A stretch of 64,000 nt of DNA, from the NCBI GenBank assembly GCA_051530055.1, contig CM121342.1, positions 248,001 to 312,000 on the forward strand, in the 5' to 3' direction. Both the position numbers and the translations under genes were made by a program. Positions 35,108-45,880 of the stretch are shown one piece after another; within the stretch, counting starts at the first letter, position 1; each line of letters opens with the position of its first letter. This DNA comes from Neoechinorhynchus agilis. Taxonomy: Eukaryota > Acanthocephala. Under the pieces are notes generated by a model. It was not told the DNA's origin and searched no databases. It worked only from the letters and a program-made list of their open reading frames with translations.

Positions 35108-35324
35108 TCAATTTTAATTTGAAAAATACGGCCTAGAGTTTATTTATCTGCCCAGCTTTCGCCGTTTTACGGCTTCAATTGGACAATTGTTAAAGTGTTT
35201 TATTCGCGTTTAAATGTCAAAAATAAAACACTTTAACAATTGTCCAATTGAAGCCGTAAAACGGCGAAAGCTGGGCAAAAAATAAATAAACTCTAGGTCG
35301 TATTTGTCAAATTAAATTAAAATT
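35108..35324. repeat. imperfect palindrome with ~100-bp arms
   Basis: Two arms of about 100 bp around a short loop at 35207-35218. The core of each arm is AGCCGTAAAACGGCGAAAGC followed by TGGGC, which matches the hammerhead region of the Penelope element at 46735 (AGCCGT...ACGGCGAAAGCT) but lacks part of CTGAAGA and has G at the cleavage position. It is probably derived from an inverted pair of Penelope ends. A second copy is in the right arm (40408-40624). Confidence 0.8.
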
Positions 35325-35486
35325 AAGGATAAGAATATATGCAAAGCTCATATTTTAAGAACTGAGGTTTATTTGTATTTTTCACTAAAACCTCGTCATC
35401 ATCAAGGTATGTTGAATACTCAAGTTTTATTTAGGACGAAAATTATATACAAGTGAGAACGTCTTTAGCCCATTTGAGAAATAAAA

Positions 35487-36059
35487 ATGCAGAACAATGG
35501 TATTCTCGCACAATACAAAAAAAATGAAGGGACAATATATGCAGTAATGTTTTATTGCTGTGGTTGTTGTATCACAGGAATAATAAATGGACTAATTTGC
35601 TTCATCGCAAGAGGACAATTCGCTGTTTTACTAACGACTATAAATTCCACTAATTTCGCCGTAACTCATCTCACTGTCAATTCAATGACCTCATTTCTAC
35701 AAATCGCAACTATAACGAATATACTCGTTGCGATATTCAATTTCCTTTACGTGGTTTTCGGACTTGTTGCTTTGATAACTCGGTACAAACTGTATCCTAA
35801 GATTATCGTTGTACTGATCATTATACTGTTTGGACTTCATCTTGCAACTATTATCACCTATGGAGTTGAGTTTGCGTCGTATTTTAAGCAGTTTGGACAA
35901 ATATGTTCAGCGAATGCATTTACGGACGATTCATTGGCAAGTGTATTTTCTGGAATCGGAGTTATTTATGTGATATACTACTTAATCGGATCTATTTTAC
36001 CTTTGATGATCCTTTACCACATGGAAAATTTATTGAAATCTTTGGGTCATAGAACTTAA
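35487..36059 (+). CDS. four-helix membrane protein, unrecognised
   Basis: 190 codons, ATG at 35487 within the inverted-repeat arm. Four hydrophobic segments at about residues 19-41, 71-98, 105-127 and 152-178 predict a four-pass membrane protein with short termini. The first helix is cysteine-rich (FYCCGCC). A cysteine lies in the last loop (QICSANAFTDDS), but no tetraspanin CCG motif or claudin GLW motif is present. I do not recognise the family. Single exon as read. Its promoter and first codons are duplicated in inverted orientation at 40245 onward. The next gene, the epimerase, converges on it from the other strand. Confidence 0.7.
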   Translation: MQNNGILAQYKKNEGTIYAVMFYCCGCCITGIINGLICFIARGQFAVLLTTINSTNFAVTHLTVNSMTSFLQIATITNILVAIFNFLYVVFGLVALITRYKLYPKIIVVLIIILFGLHLATIITYGVEFASYFKQFGQICSANAFTDDSLASVFSGIGVIYVIYYLIGSILPLMILYHMENLLKSLGHRT

Positions 36060-36684
36060 TTTTAGAAGACAAAACATCTTTTTGATGAATCCAAAGTTCA
36101 CTGCGATTTAAACGTATCGGGTCATTTAAACAAAATAAACATTGCGTTTGAAAATTGAACTATTCGAGCTTAATCCGATATTTTAGAGGTACAATCTCGT
36201 GCGAATAAAACATTTATACAACCCTGATAAAGGCACGATATTATGCCAAAATATCGGATTTAATAAATTCATTTAATTTTTACGCCATAAACAAGTAACA
36301 TGAGCATTGCATTATTGAACGAATCATAAATGTACCACACTTATAGGTTTTTAGGCATTTGGAATTAAAATTTGATTCTATTTGGCGGATTTTTAGTCTT
36401 GGTAAATAAAGAATTGGAAAGCAACAAATAAAACACAAGAGAGCAAAACTAAATAGATTGTATTTCTAGCCAGAGCATAAATCTACGTTATAAATATTTA
36501 TTTATATAAACACTTATTGATGAGATACCGTAGGAAACAGAAATAAAAATGAAATTTACTATTTTTCGCAATGAACTAGCCAACAAGCGGAACGTCACTA
36601 ATTATGTCTTAAGAGTCCAACGCTGATTTCACGAACATATCTACAATATCAAGAAAGGTTTAAATCTAAATTATTTTATTTATT
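36060..36684. other. AT-rich intergenic region with a decayed Penelope-end-like dyad
   Basis: No gene seen. Positions 36172-36262 form an imperfect inverted repeat with arms containing AATCCGATATTTT. The right arm reads CTGATAA, stem GGCA/TGCC, AAA, ATAT, C, which resembles the hammerhead-like motif at 56835 with two key core bases changed. Confidence 0.4.
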
Positions 36685-36734
36685 TTGTTTAAGAAGAGGA
36701 CCCATGTACCTTTGGGTCCTCGTAGTCACTTCAG

Positions 36735-36850
36735 AGTTGATGACAGATCAGGAGTGGATGATGGATCCGGAGTTGATGACGGATCAGGAGTGGATGACGT
36801 ATCCGGTGTGGATGACGGATCCGCAGTGGATGACGGTCGACGACGACGAG
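36735..36850 (+). repeat. 18-bp minisatellite coding for a GSGVDD repeat
   Basis: Six imperfect copies of an 18-bp unit of the form GGATCCGGAGTGGATGAC. It lies in a 95-codon open frame (36685-36972) that reads VDDGSGVDDGSGVDDVSG and then an Arg-rich GRRRREK stretch. Whether it is translated is unclear. Related sequence occurs on the opposite strand at 53085-53135. Confidence 0.75.
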
Positions 36851-37243
36851 AGAAGACGACCACTCACGCTCATCTGAGCCGGCTGACTTCAAAAAAGACC
36901 ATTTTGCTCACTGTGAGTCCTGCTAATTATATTGAAGTACTCTCGCTTTGCTTTAAAACGTTAATCTTTTGATCATAAGGAGATAAAACGTGAAAACGCT
37001 TCAATTGAGACTGAGATTCATAAAAAAATTTACATGAATTGATCAAAAAATATGAAATTTATCAATTATCAATTTCAAGGTTCTTCAATCGCTCAATATT
37101 CTCGAGGAAAAGGCGAAAACGTAAATTTTAAGAAGATAAAACGTGAAACCCCTTCAATTGATATTGAAATCAATAAAAAAAAGTTTGCATTAATCGATCA
37201 GAAAGGATATTTTTTAATGATCGTATAAAATCTCCATAGTCTC

Positions 37244-38557
<1,314 letters not shown>

Positions 38558-39020
38558 GGAGATTTCGTAGCTAAATGGAGAATGAGTTTTAAGTTTTGAG
38601 GGGGGGGATTTAAAAGTGTAACAAACATTTTATGAGTAAGTCTTTGGGTACGTGAAAAAATGAGTTCAACGATTTAAGTTAAATAAAAGGAATCTCATTC
38701 AATCTATCGAAGATCATTCGCGGGTGTAGTTGATAAATAACCGCAAAATAATAACATGTCTAACCAACGAGAATGCCACCCTGAACGAAATAAAAACATT
38801 GATTTCAACACAATGCAATTTGAAGACGTTTAGCGATGAAGATGAAGGACATAAATTAAGTGCTTTTCTTACAAAAATGGCACCTTAACAAAAATCGCGG
38901 TTGTAATTTCGCGGTAGACGGAATCCACTGTCAACACAAAAACAGGAAAGAACGGAATACAAAATAAGAAATCCGTCTTATTGTTATTTAAGTGAAAGTC
39001 GATGGAGGTACTCTTCAACC
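38558..39020. other. intergenic region upstream of the epimerase gene
   Basis: AT-rich, with a run of nine G near 38602. No gene or clear promoter element recognised; it should contain the epimerase promoter. Confidence 0.4.
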
Positions 39021-39745
39021 ACTGTAAAGAAATTATTCATTATAGTTTCAGTTTCAATTAGCGATGTTTAATTCAGAAAAATATATTTATCTTGAAAATT
39101 TTCGGTCTTTTCGTTGGACTTCTTCAGTCAATTGATTGTAAGTTTTTAAATATCCGACAAAAACTGACTGAAGAAGGCCAACGAAAAGGCCGAAAATTTT
39201 CAAGATAAATCTATTTTCTAAAATAAACATCGCTACTTGAAACTGAAACTAAAAGTATACATTGTAAAGAAATTATTCATTATAGTTTCAGTTTCAATTA
39301 GCGATGTTTGATTCAGAAAAATAGATTTATCTTGAAAATTTTCGGTCTTTTCGTTGGTCTTTTCTTTAGTCAATTGATTGTAAGTTTTTAAATATCCGAC
39401 AAAAACTGACTGAAGAAGGCCAACGAAAAGGCCGAAAATTTTCAAGATAAATCTATTTTCTAAAATAAACATCGCTACTTGAAACTGAAACTAAAAGTAT
39501 ACATTGTAAAGAAATTATTCATTATAGTTTCAGTTTCAATTAGCGATGTTTGATTCAGAAAAATTGATTTATCTTGAAAATTTTCGGCCTTTTCGTTGGC
39601 TTTCTTCAGTCAATTGTGTTGCAAGTTTGTCACTTCAGCGTCAACGTACGAAACAATTGACTGAAGAATACCAACGAAGAAGCAGAAAATTTTCAAGATA
39701 AATCTATTTTCTGAATCAAACATCGCTAATTGAAACTCTCCAACC
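39021..39745 (+). repeat. three-unit ~241-bp tandem repeat with inverted hammerhead-like pairs
   Basis: Units start at 39021, 39261 and 39503 (GTAAAGAAATTATTC), with spacing 240-243 bp. Each unit is itself nearly palindromic, so GTTTCAGTTTCAATTAGCGA near the start reappears inverted at the end. In unit 1 a plus motif (39164-39204) reads CTGAAGA, GGCC/GGCC stem, GAA, AATT, T; a minus motif (39131-39091) has the same form. Unit 2 has an intact plus motif (about 39405-39446) and a minus motif with CTAAAGA. Unit 3 has an intact minus motif (about 39574-39614) and a broken plus motif. The structure resembles retrozymes or collapsed Penelope ends. Confidence 0.8.
39164..39204 (+). ncRNA. hammerhead-like motif, AATT type
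   Basis: CTGAAGA (39168-39174), one extra A, stem II GGCC/GGCC with an 8-base loop, GAA (39192-39194), palindrome AATT (39195-39198), T as cleavage base (39199), then TCAAG. Stem I is short, TGA with TCA. The core bases required for hammerhead cleavage are present apart from the extra A, which all the families here share. Confidence 0.5.
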
Positions 39746-40089
39746 ATTGTAAAGATGTTATCTATAGATTGTTGTTTTCCATCAGACGAATTAAAGAAAA
39801 TAAGTAATTCTGAAGAAATCCCACGCGCGTAGAGGGCAAAATATTAAAATAAAATTATTTTCTTCAAACGTTTCGGATAATCGTGAATATGAAGAAAATA
39901 TTTAACTAGCGTCTAAAATGAAGATTTAATGTTTTAATTGGATTTGGAGCAATCATATTCCGCCCCTCGCCCCGGTTAAAACACATATTTTTTAGTTATA
40001 TTTCGTAAGAAAAAGCCTCACCTCATCCTTCATTGGTTTTTCAATTCAATAAAAATTCTCTCACGTTTAATAAAGACAAAAAAAAGTAT
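39746..40089. other. intergenic region
   Basis: AT-rich. The first bases (CCAACCATTGTAAAGA, 39740-39755) resemble the sequence entering the tandem array at 39015-39030. No gene seen. Confidence 0.4.
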
Positions 40090-40245
40090 TTACAAACATT
40101 CACACCACCGCCCTGGATCACTCAGCTGCCATCCTGGTGTAACGGTCGAAAGGACGGATGCAGCGTTTCCCCGTGTTTTGTAGGAGGAATGCTCCTGATC
40201 TCGAATCTTCAGTGATTCGTCGGCGCGAATACCATTGTTCTGCAT
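40090..40245 (-). CDS. small ORF using the duplicated start of the membrane protein gene
   Basis: 51 codons starting with MQNNGI, the same first six residues as the gene at 35487, because the ATG lies inside the right inverted-repeat arm. After the arm ends the frame continues with unrelated sequence (ADESLKIRDQEHSSYK...) to a stop at 40090. It would inherit the duplicated promoter. No known domain; function is doubtful. The stretch 40175-40222 has a relative at 56993-57040. Confidence 0.3.
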   Translation of the reverse strand: MQNNGIRADESLKIRDQEHSSYKTRGNAASVLSTVTPGWQLSDPGRWCECL

Positions 40246-40935
40246 TTTGATTTTCCAAATGGGCTAAAGACGTTCTCACTTGTATATAATTTTCGTCCTA
40301 AATAAAACTTGAGTATTCAGCATACCTTGATGATGACGAGGTTTTCGTGAAAAATACAAATAAACCTCAGTTCTTAAAATATGAGCTTTGCATATATTCT
40401 TATCCTTAATTTTAATTTAATTTGACAAATACGACCTAGAGTTTATTTATTTTTTGCCCAGCTTTCGCCGTTTTACGGCTTCAATTGGACAATTGTTAAA
40501 GTGTTTTATTTTTGACATTTAAACGCGAATAAAACACTTTAACAATTGTCCAATTGAAGCCGTAAAACGGCGAAAGCTGGGCAGATAAATAAACTCTAGG
40601 CCGTATTTTTCAAATTAAAATTGAGACATGGGCCTGGAAAATCAAGTAGCGATTCACGCTATTATAATATATTTTTATCCATTAAATGGAAATGGTTATT
40701 AACTGTGCATCGTAAAAACAGAAAAGTAATCAAATCAAAATGTCGATATGTGAGGATTTAGAAGTATTCATTCTGTAAATGATTATTTATTAGAGACGTT
40801 TCGAACCTCATCGGGTTCATCATCAATTCTAAAAAAACGAGAGGTGAAATGACTGATGATGAACTCCGACGAAGTTCAAAACATATTTAATAAAGAATAT
40901 TTACCGGGTAAAGACTTCTAAATAACACTTCTAGT
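40227..40935 (-). repeat. long inverted repeat, right arm (709 bp)
   Basis: Reverse complement of 34797-35505 with very few differences. It contains mirrored copies of the palindrome (40408-40624) and of the hammerhead-like motifs (40790-40881). Beyond 40935 the sequence is unrelated to anything seen near the left arm, whose outer side is the assembly gap. Confidence 0.93.
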
Positions 40936-41705
40936 GATAAAATTGATTAGCGGAAATAATTGGAAGAAGGAAAAACCATGATTGAAGGTTTAGTTACTAT
41001 TTCTCCTATAAAATATATAAAGTAATACTTTACGGTGATGTAACTCTTAATTTAAATGCGCAGCGAATGCGGAGATTAAACGATTTGCGCTGCTATCACG
41101 GCAAAAGAGAACTAAAATACCATTCAACAAACATGGTCAAAGGTTTTGATCTCAGTAATATAAAATAAGTGTTTTATCCAGGGGATTATGATCGCCACAA
41201 TTTAAACTTCTTATATTTATTAATTTCTCGAATCTGAAAGTGAAAATTGATGCGGAGTTTGAATTGTGTCGATTAGTGCTATATTTCCAACGAGGAAGGC
41301 TCACCTCATTCGGTTAATAAAACATTTTCTATCCTTTTGGAGTCCAACTTTATCATCATGGAGGATTTTCTCTCTCGATGATTAGTTTCTTTAATGCTAC
41401 ACAATTAAGCTTACACCAAAAATGATCGTATCTATAGATGCAAAATCCACTGAGAAGTATTTAAAACCTTTTCCGGACTTCATTATTAATTTCCTACGTT
41501 AATCGTTCGAATTCATTTGAGTCAAAAAATGATATGAATAACATACCCACGCGTCTCTTTACGTTGTTCATGAACCCATCGTAGCCGAGTTATTTGAAGC
41601 TTTGTTTTGTGAATGAATCACATATGAGTGATAAAATGCATTCATGTGTTTAAAGCACTCTTAAATGCTTCGCTCCTACGATTTTGTGCTTCTGCAAGAC
41701 CTAAA
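40936..41705. other. intergenic region upstream of the calcium-binding protein gene
   Basis: AT-rich; no gene or repeat recognised. TTCTGCAAG|A at 41693-41702 could be a 3' splice site, so an upstream non-coding exon is possible. Confidence 0.4.
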
Positions 41706-42345
41706 ATGGGTGAAAGATTCTTGGAGAATAAATATCAATGGTTATTCCAATTCTTTGACACCGATGGTAACGGATATCTTGAACGTAAAGATTTTGAAGC
41801 ACGAGCTGTTCGAGCCTGCCAGGCAGTTGAAAAAGCTTTCAGCGGTCAGCAAAGCGCAAACGAACTTAAACATCACATGCCCCGAATCCAACAAGCCCAA
41901 TATCAAGCTTATAACCGTCTTTTCGATATTCTTAGTGAAAGGATCACTCAGGGAAATCGATACGTAACTAAAGATAACTGGCATGCATTTTGTATGGTAA
42001 GTTAAAAAAATTAACTGTGGTTAGCTAAATTATCACACTTAAAAGACGGTCCGAAACGAAATTAGAAGAACCGGAGAAATGCCCCATTGGTTCCATGATC
42101 TCCTTGTCTACTATTTCCAAAACGTCCTCGACTTTAATCACAACGGCGGCATTGATTTCTATGAGATGACTTTTATGGGTGATGCTCCACTTGATGTCAC
42201 TTGGTATTGTTACGACAAGCTAACGGATTCAAATAAAATCAAACTAGACCAGAATCGCTTTCTCGACATGACTAAACGGTACATGTCTGTAGAAGATCCG
42301 AATTGCAAAAGCAGATACATGTTCGGTTATATTGAGGGTGGATAA
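41706..42345 (+). CDS. sarcoplasmic calcium-binding protein-like EF-hand protein
   Basis: Two exons, 41706-41996 and 42046-42345, with a 49-bp GT-AG intron (donor ATG|GTAAGT, acceptor TTAAAAG|ACG) that keeps phase 0; 196 residues. EF-hand 1 is DTDGNGYLERKD (Asp at position 12) and EF-hand 3 is DFNHNGGIDFYE with the canonical Glu. EF-hand 2 (ITQGNRYVTKDN) and EF-hand 4 (DSNKIKLDQNRF) are degenerate. The WLFQFFDTDG start and overall length fit the invertebrate SCP/calexcitin group, soluble Ca2+/Mg2+ buffers of muscle and neurons. I chose the ATG at 41706 (MGERFLENKY) over one 78 bases upstream, because the extra residues are unlike the family. Confidence 0.85.
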
Positions 42346-42519
42346 TAAGATCCACTAGAACTTTAAAACATTAAATTTAATTTGATCGCAAGTGCCAATG
42401 TCTACAGTATTTATCAAAAGTCGGCGCGAACTACTTGAGTTCATCAATCTCATGACAGTAGGAGATTTTTATACTCAATTAAGAGCATTAATATTAACGT
42501 ATAAAACATAATTCTAACC

Positions 42520-43100
42520 CAGCCATCGGGACGATCTGATGCCGGTCCCAAGCCCGGATAAATGGGGCGGGTTGATGACAGGAAGGGCAGCCGGCCGTAA
42601 AACTTGCTTCAAATTCAAAACCATCTTAGAGCAGTACCAAATAAATGACAACACGACGAGCAGATGATCCGCTCGGCATTTGTGAAAAAGTTAACAAATG
42701 GGCGAAAAACCATTGTGCGAGTGGGGGGCTACATTGAATGTGGGGACGATGACAGGCAAGTCAATGGAAGTAGTGAGAATGATGAAAACGAGACGAATTT
42801 CAATTCTATGTTTGTAGGAACTACTATGGAAAGGATCGAATGCTCGAGAATTAGGGGAAGGTTTTAAATTATAGTGGATCATGTAATGGTAGAAACGGGG
42901 TGGGAAAATTGAATTAGATGAGAAATACAAAGATACAGTGTTGGAAATTACGAGATTCACTGATAGAATGTTTGGCGATGAGAATGGATCTTGGTGCTCA
43001 GAACTTGACGATTATCTCTTGCTACGCTCCGCAGGTTTGCCGTCTTCAACAAGAGAATGATGAATTCTGGAATGGACCTGATAACACTGATAAGTAATCT
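42520..43100 (+). mobile_element. RTE-type LINE, 5' endonuclease fragment
   Basis: Starts with a GC-rich leader (GGTCCCAAGCCCGGATAAAT) typical of RTE-like elements. One frame then reads TLNVGTMTGKSMEVVRMMK, RRISILCL, LWKGSNARELGEGFKL, DEKYKDTVLEITRFTDRM, and after a shift RMDLGAQNLTIISCYAPQV. This is the apurinic-endonuclease-like N-terminus of an RTE-clade ORF. It contains stops and frameshifts and ends near 43100 without reverse transcriptase: an inactive fragment. Confidence 0.8.
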
Positions 43101-44222
43101 TATGAATACTTTACAATCATTTGCATCGAGTTGAATCGGAGTTTGATATAGGTACTCATTTATTCGTAAGTCATCTTATTAAAAATGGGGAAAACAGTTG
43201 AAATAGTACATAATTCTACTTGTTGATTTTTAAAGGCTTTATAATAAGGTCGTCTCGAAATACTCTGATCAAGAGCTTATTTCTCACATTAATAACGAAA
43301 CGTCAAACGTATAGAGACGATCCTAAGATTCTTAAAGAGTCCAAAACTCCTTGGTAACGAGCACGAAAAGTTACAATGGAAAGATAAAATCGCAGATTTT
43401 CAAACCGCAAAAAAGAAGCATAATCGGGCCTAATTTGTTTTCGTCCTAGTGAATCTCTCTATTTCAGAGATAGAATGAAATTGCATTTTAAAGCATTTGT
43501 TAGAAAAGCAAAAACAACTCTTTAAAAATTAACAACGAAAACAAACTTAGTTGTCAATAGTATTCTTAATAAATGTTTGCTGGCATGCATTACGATATTT
43601 TAAAAGACTAGATCACACAAATCAGAATGTTTCCCTGAGATTTTAAAGTTTACTGTATGTCAAAAACTAATAGCACTCCATTTTGTCGGCAAGCGCATCG
43701 GGAAACTAACCAGGGCGATGTGATTAAAATTGACACTGCAAAATGATAGGAAAATATCCATTCAAAAACCTCAGTGAAAAACGATCTTTCTTGATTATTT
43801 ATCCGACTGAATATAAATCTAAGAAAGCTATATTAATTTCATTTAAATTACGCTCTAAAAATCGTTCAATAAAAATCGGTGCTAAAACTAGAAACATTTC
43901 AATCAATTTTCTATTTGGTTTAAAGGAGAAATGCATTTAAAGTATCTCCCGCATTAGCGTCAGAAATGCCAAAATGTTGAAATATTTTACTATTTCAGTG
44001 AATATTCCTTAAAATAACATTATTATGAAAAATGTTTCTCGTATCTTCTATTTTTTGGCAAAGAAAGCTGTGAATTGAAAAGACACATAGCGATGAAATC
44101 AATGAATGAAGATGAAAGAGTGAACTAAAGATTTTAAAAACGAATCTTTACACTCGTTACCCTTCTCTCGATGGATAATTAAAGACAACTATTCATTACC
44201 AAAATAGACGAATGATCAGTGA
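43101..44222. other. intergenic region, nothing recognised
   Basis: About 1.1 kb of AT-rich DNA. A 65-codon frame at 43743-43940 is composed mainly of Lys, Ile and Ser and has no recognisable domain. No repeat or RNA gene seen. Confidence 0.4.
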
Positions 44223-45064
44223 TCACTTTTTTGAACCTTCGATCTTCTTATGCTGTTCGTCTTCTTTAAGCTGAGCGACATAAGGAGCCTCAAGGACGAG
44301 TTTTTCTCCACTGAAATGCGATGTGAGATGTTCAACGTCCGTTCCTGGTGGAAGAGTGACTTGTTTGTAATAGTAAGATCTCGAGAATCCTTGTTTTCCA
44401 TCCTCTGACTGTTGTGTAGAATGTTCAGCTTTCACGACCAACTCATTATCTTTAAGAGACACCTGCACGTCATTTGGTTTAAATGAACTCACGTCCACGT
44501 TCATTTCAATCTTCTTTTTCTCGTCTGGAGTATCCACGACTTTTGGGAAGAAATTGCTTTAAAGAATTCGTCAAAATCAAAGAGGCCAACTTGTCCATGG
44601 CCGCCGGACGGTTTTACGTCGCGCTCTTCCATTTTCAGAGGAATCTCCACAACAAGAACGCCTCCACCGGTCACGAAACTCGTCATCTGATCGGCGATTG
44701 CATTCTTTGGAACCTCAAACGACTTTTGGAACTCACGGGAATCGAAATCTCCAGTTTTATTGCATTTATCATGCCTTCGAGCACTGACAACCAGCCGTCC
44801 GTTTATGATTTCCGTCTTCAAATCCTTTTTATCGAATCCCTGGACATTCAGAGTAACTCGAAACTTCTCTGGTCTTGGACGTCTTCGTCCGTGGACATCG
44901 AGAAGAGTTGGAGGCTCATTAATCCAAAAGATGCTCGGACGCACTGATGGACGAAGGGAAAGATCGTAGTCGTCAAATGGATCGAACAGGTCCAACGCGG
45001 GACCGAACAGATTGTCAAAGTCGAAGAAGTTGCGGCGCTAGTGCGAGATTGGAAATGGAGACAT
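44223..45064 (-). pseudogene. tandem alpha-crystallin small heat-shock protein, two lesions
   Basis: Two alpha-crystallin domains in one chain, as in flatworm p40/Tsp36 proteins, which are ATP-independent chaperones. ATG at 45064 starts MSPFPISH, then TAG at 45040-45038. The same frame goes on with RRNFFDFDNLFGPALDLFDP and domain 1 (KFRVTLNVQGFDKKDLKTEI ... VPKNAIADQM ... LVVEIPL), a DFDEFFKAI linker, then a one-base frame change near 44555. Domain 2 follows (KIEMNVDVSSFKPNDVQVSL ... FSRSYYYKQVTLPPGTD ... EKLVLEAP) to a stop at 44223. A TATAAAA lies 40-48 bases upstream of the ATG. The lesions could be real or assembly indels; the coding sequence otherwise looks well preserved. Confidence 0.85.
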
Positions 45065-45102
45065 TCTGAAAGTTTGATGGAGAAACCGTTAGTATTTGTC
45101 TC

Positions 45103-45112
45103 GTTTTATACT
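45103..45112 (-). promoter_or_regulatory. TATA box of the small heat-shock gene
   Basis: AGTATAAAAC on the minus strand, about 40 bases before the ATG at 45064. TTCTAGA-like half heat-shock elements lie further upstream (about 45127 and 45156), but no full three-block element is obvious. Confidence 0.45.
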
Positions 45113-45659
45113 AAAGCTTTAAATTCTAGTTTCTCCCTAAAAAGAGTCTAAACAAATTCTAGATGGTTAATCGGCGCATAAATTGTTTCCTAGAAAGCGT
45201 TAAGAACGTCCCTTGAAAACTGCGCGAGGCGAAAATGGAAAACGTTTTTTTTGAAGTCTCCTAAAATGCTCACTGGTCCAAGATTAAAAGTCAGGTATTT
45301 AGCGATGCCGAGTGTTTGGCTTCTCGTTTAAATTCTAACTAATAAAAAACTGCAAATTTACAAAACAAGAAAAGTTCCCATAGCGAATGCCTAACAGTCA
45401 TTTTTTGGAACAGTTTCAACGATTAGACGTGTTCTAATGCTCATTGACGAAACTGAAAAAATTTCATAGTGAGCCGCAGAATTAAACTTTACGTATTATT
45501 CATATCGTTTAATGGTTTTAAAATGTTGTGGCGATCGATAAAAGCGTTTACAACATCGTCGTAAAGTGTCATTTTTACTGGGAATTTCTTACAAACCAAG
45601 GGAGTACTTGAGGCTTTCCACTATAGCGATTAAAATCGGTTAACTCCATTTCCGAGAGT

Positions 45660-45880
45660 TTAGAAGAAAGTTGATTTTACAGTTGAAAATCGATTGAAAC
45701 TCGTGTCTTTTTCACCTATGAAGTCCTTTGGTGATGAATTTAACTTTTTGTGAAGTTGGGGATTTAGGTAGTCGTGAAAGAGTGAGATCCATACTTGGCT
45801 TGTAAGGTAGAACCTCATTGTTTCATAGATGAGATGATTGATTCTTTTTACGCCATCGAAAGCCATGCAGGAAGTCGATT
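45660..45880 (-). other. exon-like open frame, unassigned
   Basis: Minus-strand frame with a balanced composition: KRINHLIYETMRFYLTSQVW ... LFHDYLNPQLHKKLNSSPKD ... STVKSTFF, then a stop. It abuts the 5' edge of the Penelope fragment at about 45880, so it may be an exon of a gene into which that element inserted. No family recognised. The stretch 45113-45659 shows nothing else. Confidence 0.3.

Larger units (their letters stand above)
34797..35505 (+). repeat. long inverted repeat, left arm (709 bp)
   Basis: Reverse-complement match to 40227-40935; position x in this arm pairs with 75732 minus x. Only a few mismatches are visible (for example TATGTTGAATA against TATGCTGAATA). The arm starts exactly at the assembly gap, so its true outer end is unknown. 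It ends just inside the first codons of the gene at 35487. It contains hammerhead-like motifs and a ~100-bp-arm palindrome. Confidence 0.93.

Noticed and set aside
39233..39472. 79-codon minus-strand ORF in the tandem array
   Set aside because: It follows the palindromic 241-bp repeat and has no domain; the DNA is explained by the repeat.
42664..42960. Short ORFs on both strands near the EF-hand gene
   Set aside because: The DNA is an RTE LINE fragment read in the wrong frame; the RTE frame explains the sequence.
44483..44969. 154-codon plus-strand ORF opposite the heat-shock gene
   Set aside because: It is the antisense shadow of the alpha-crystallin domains.
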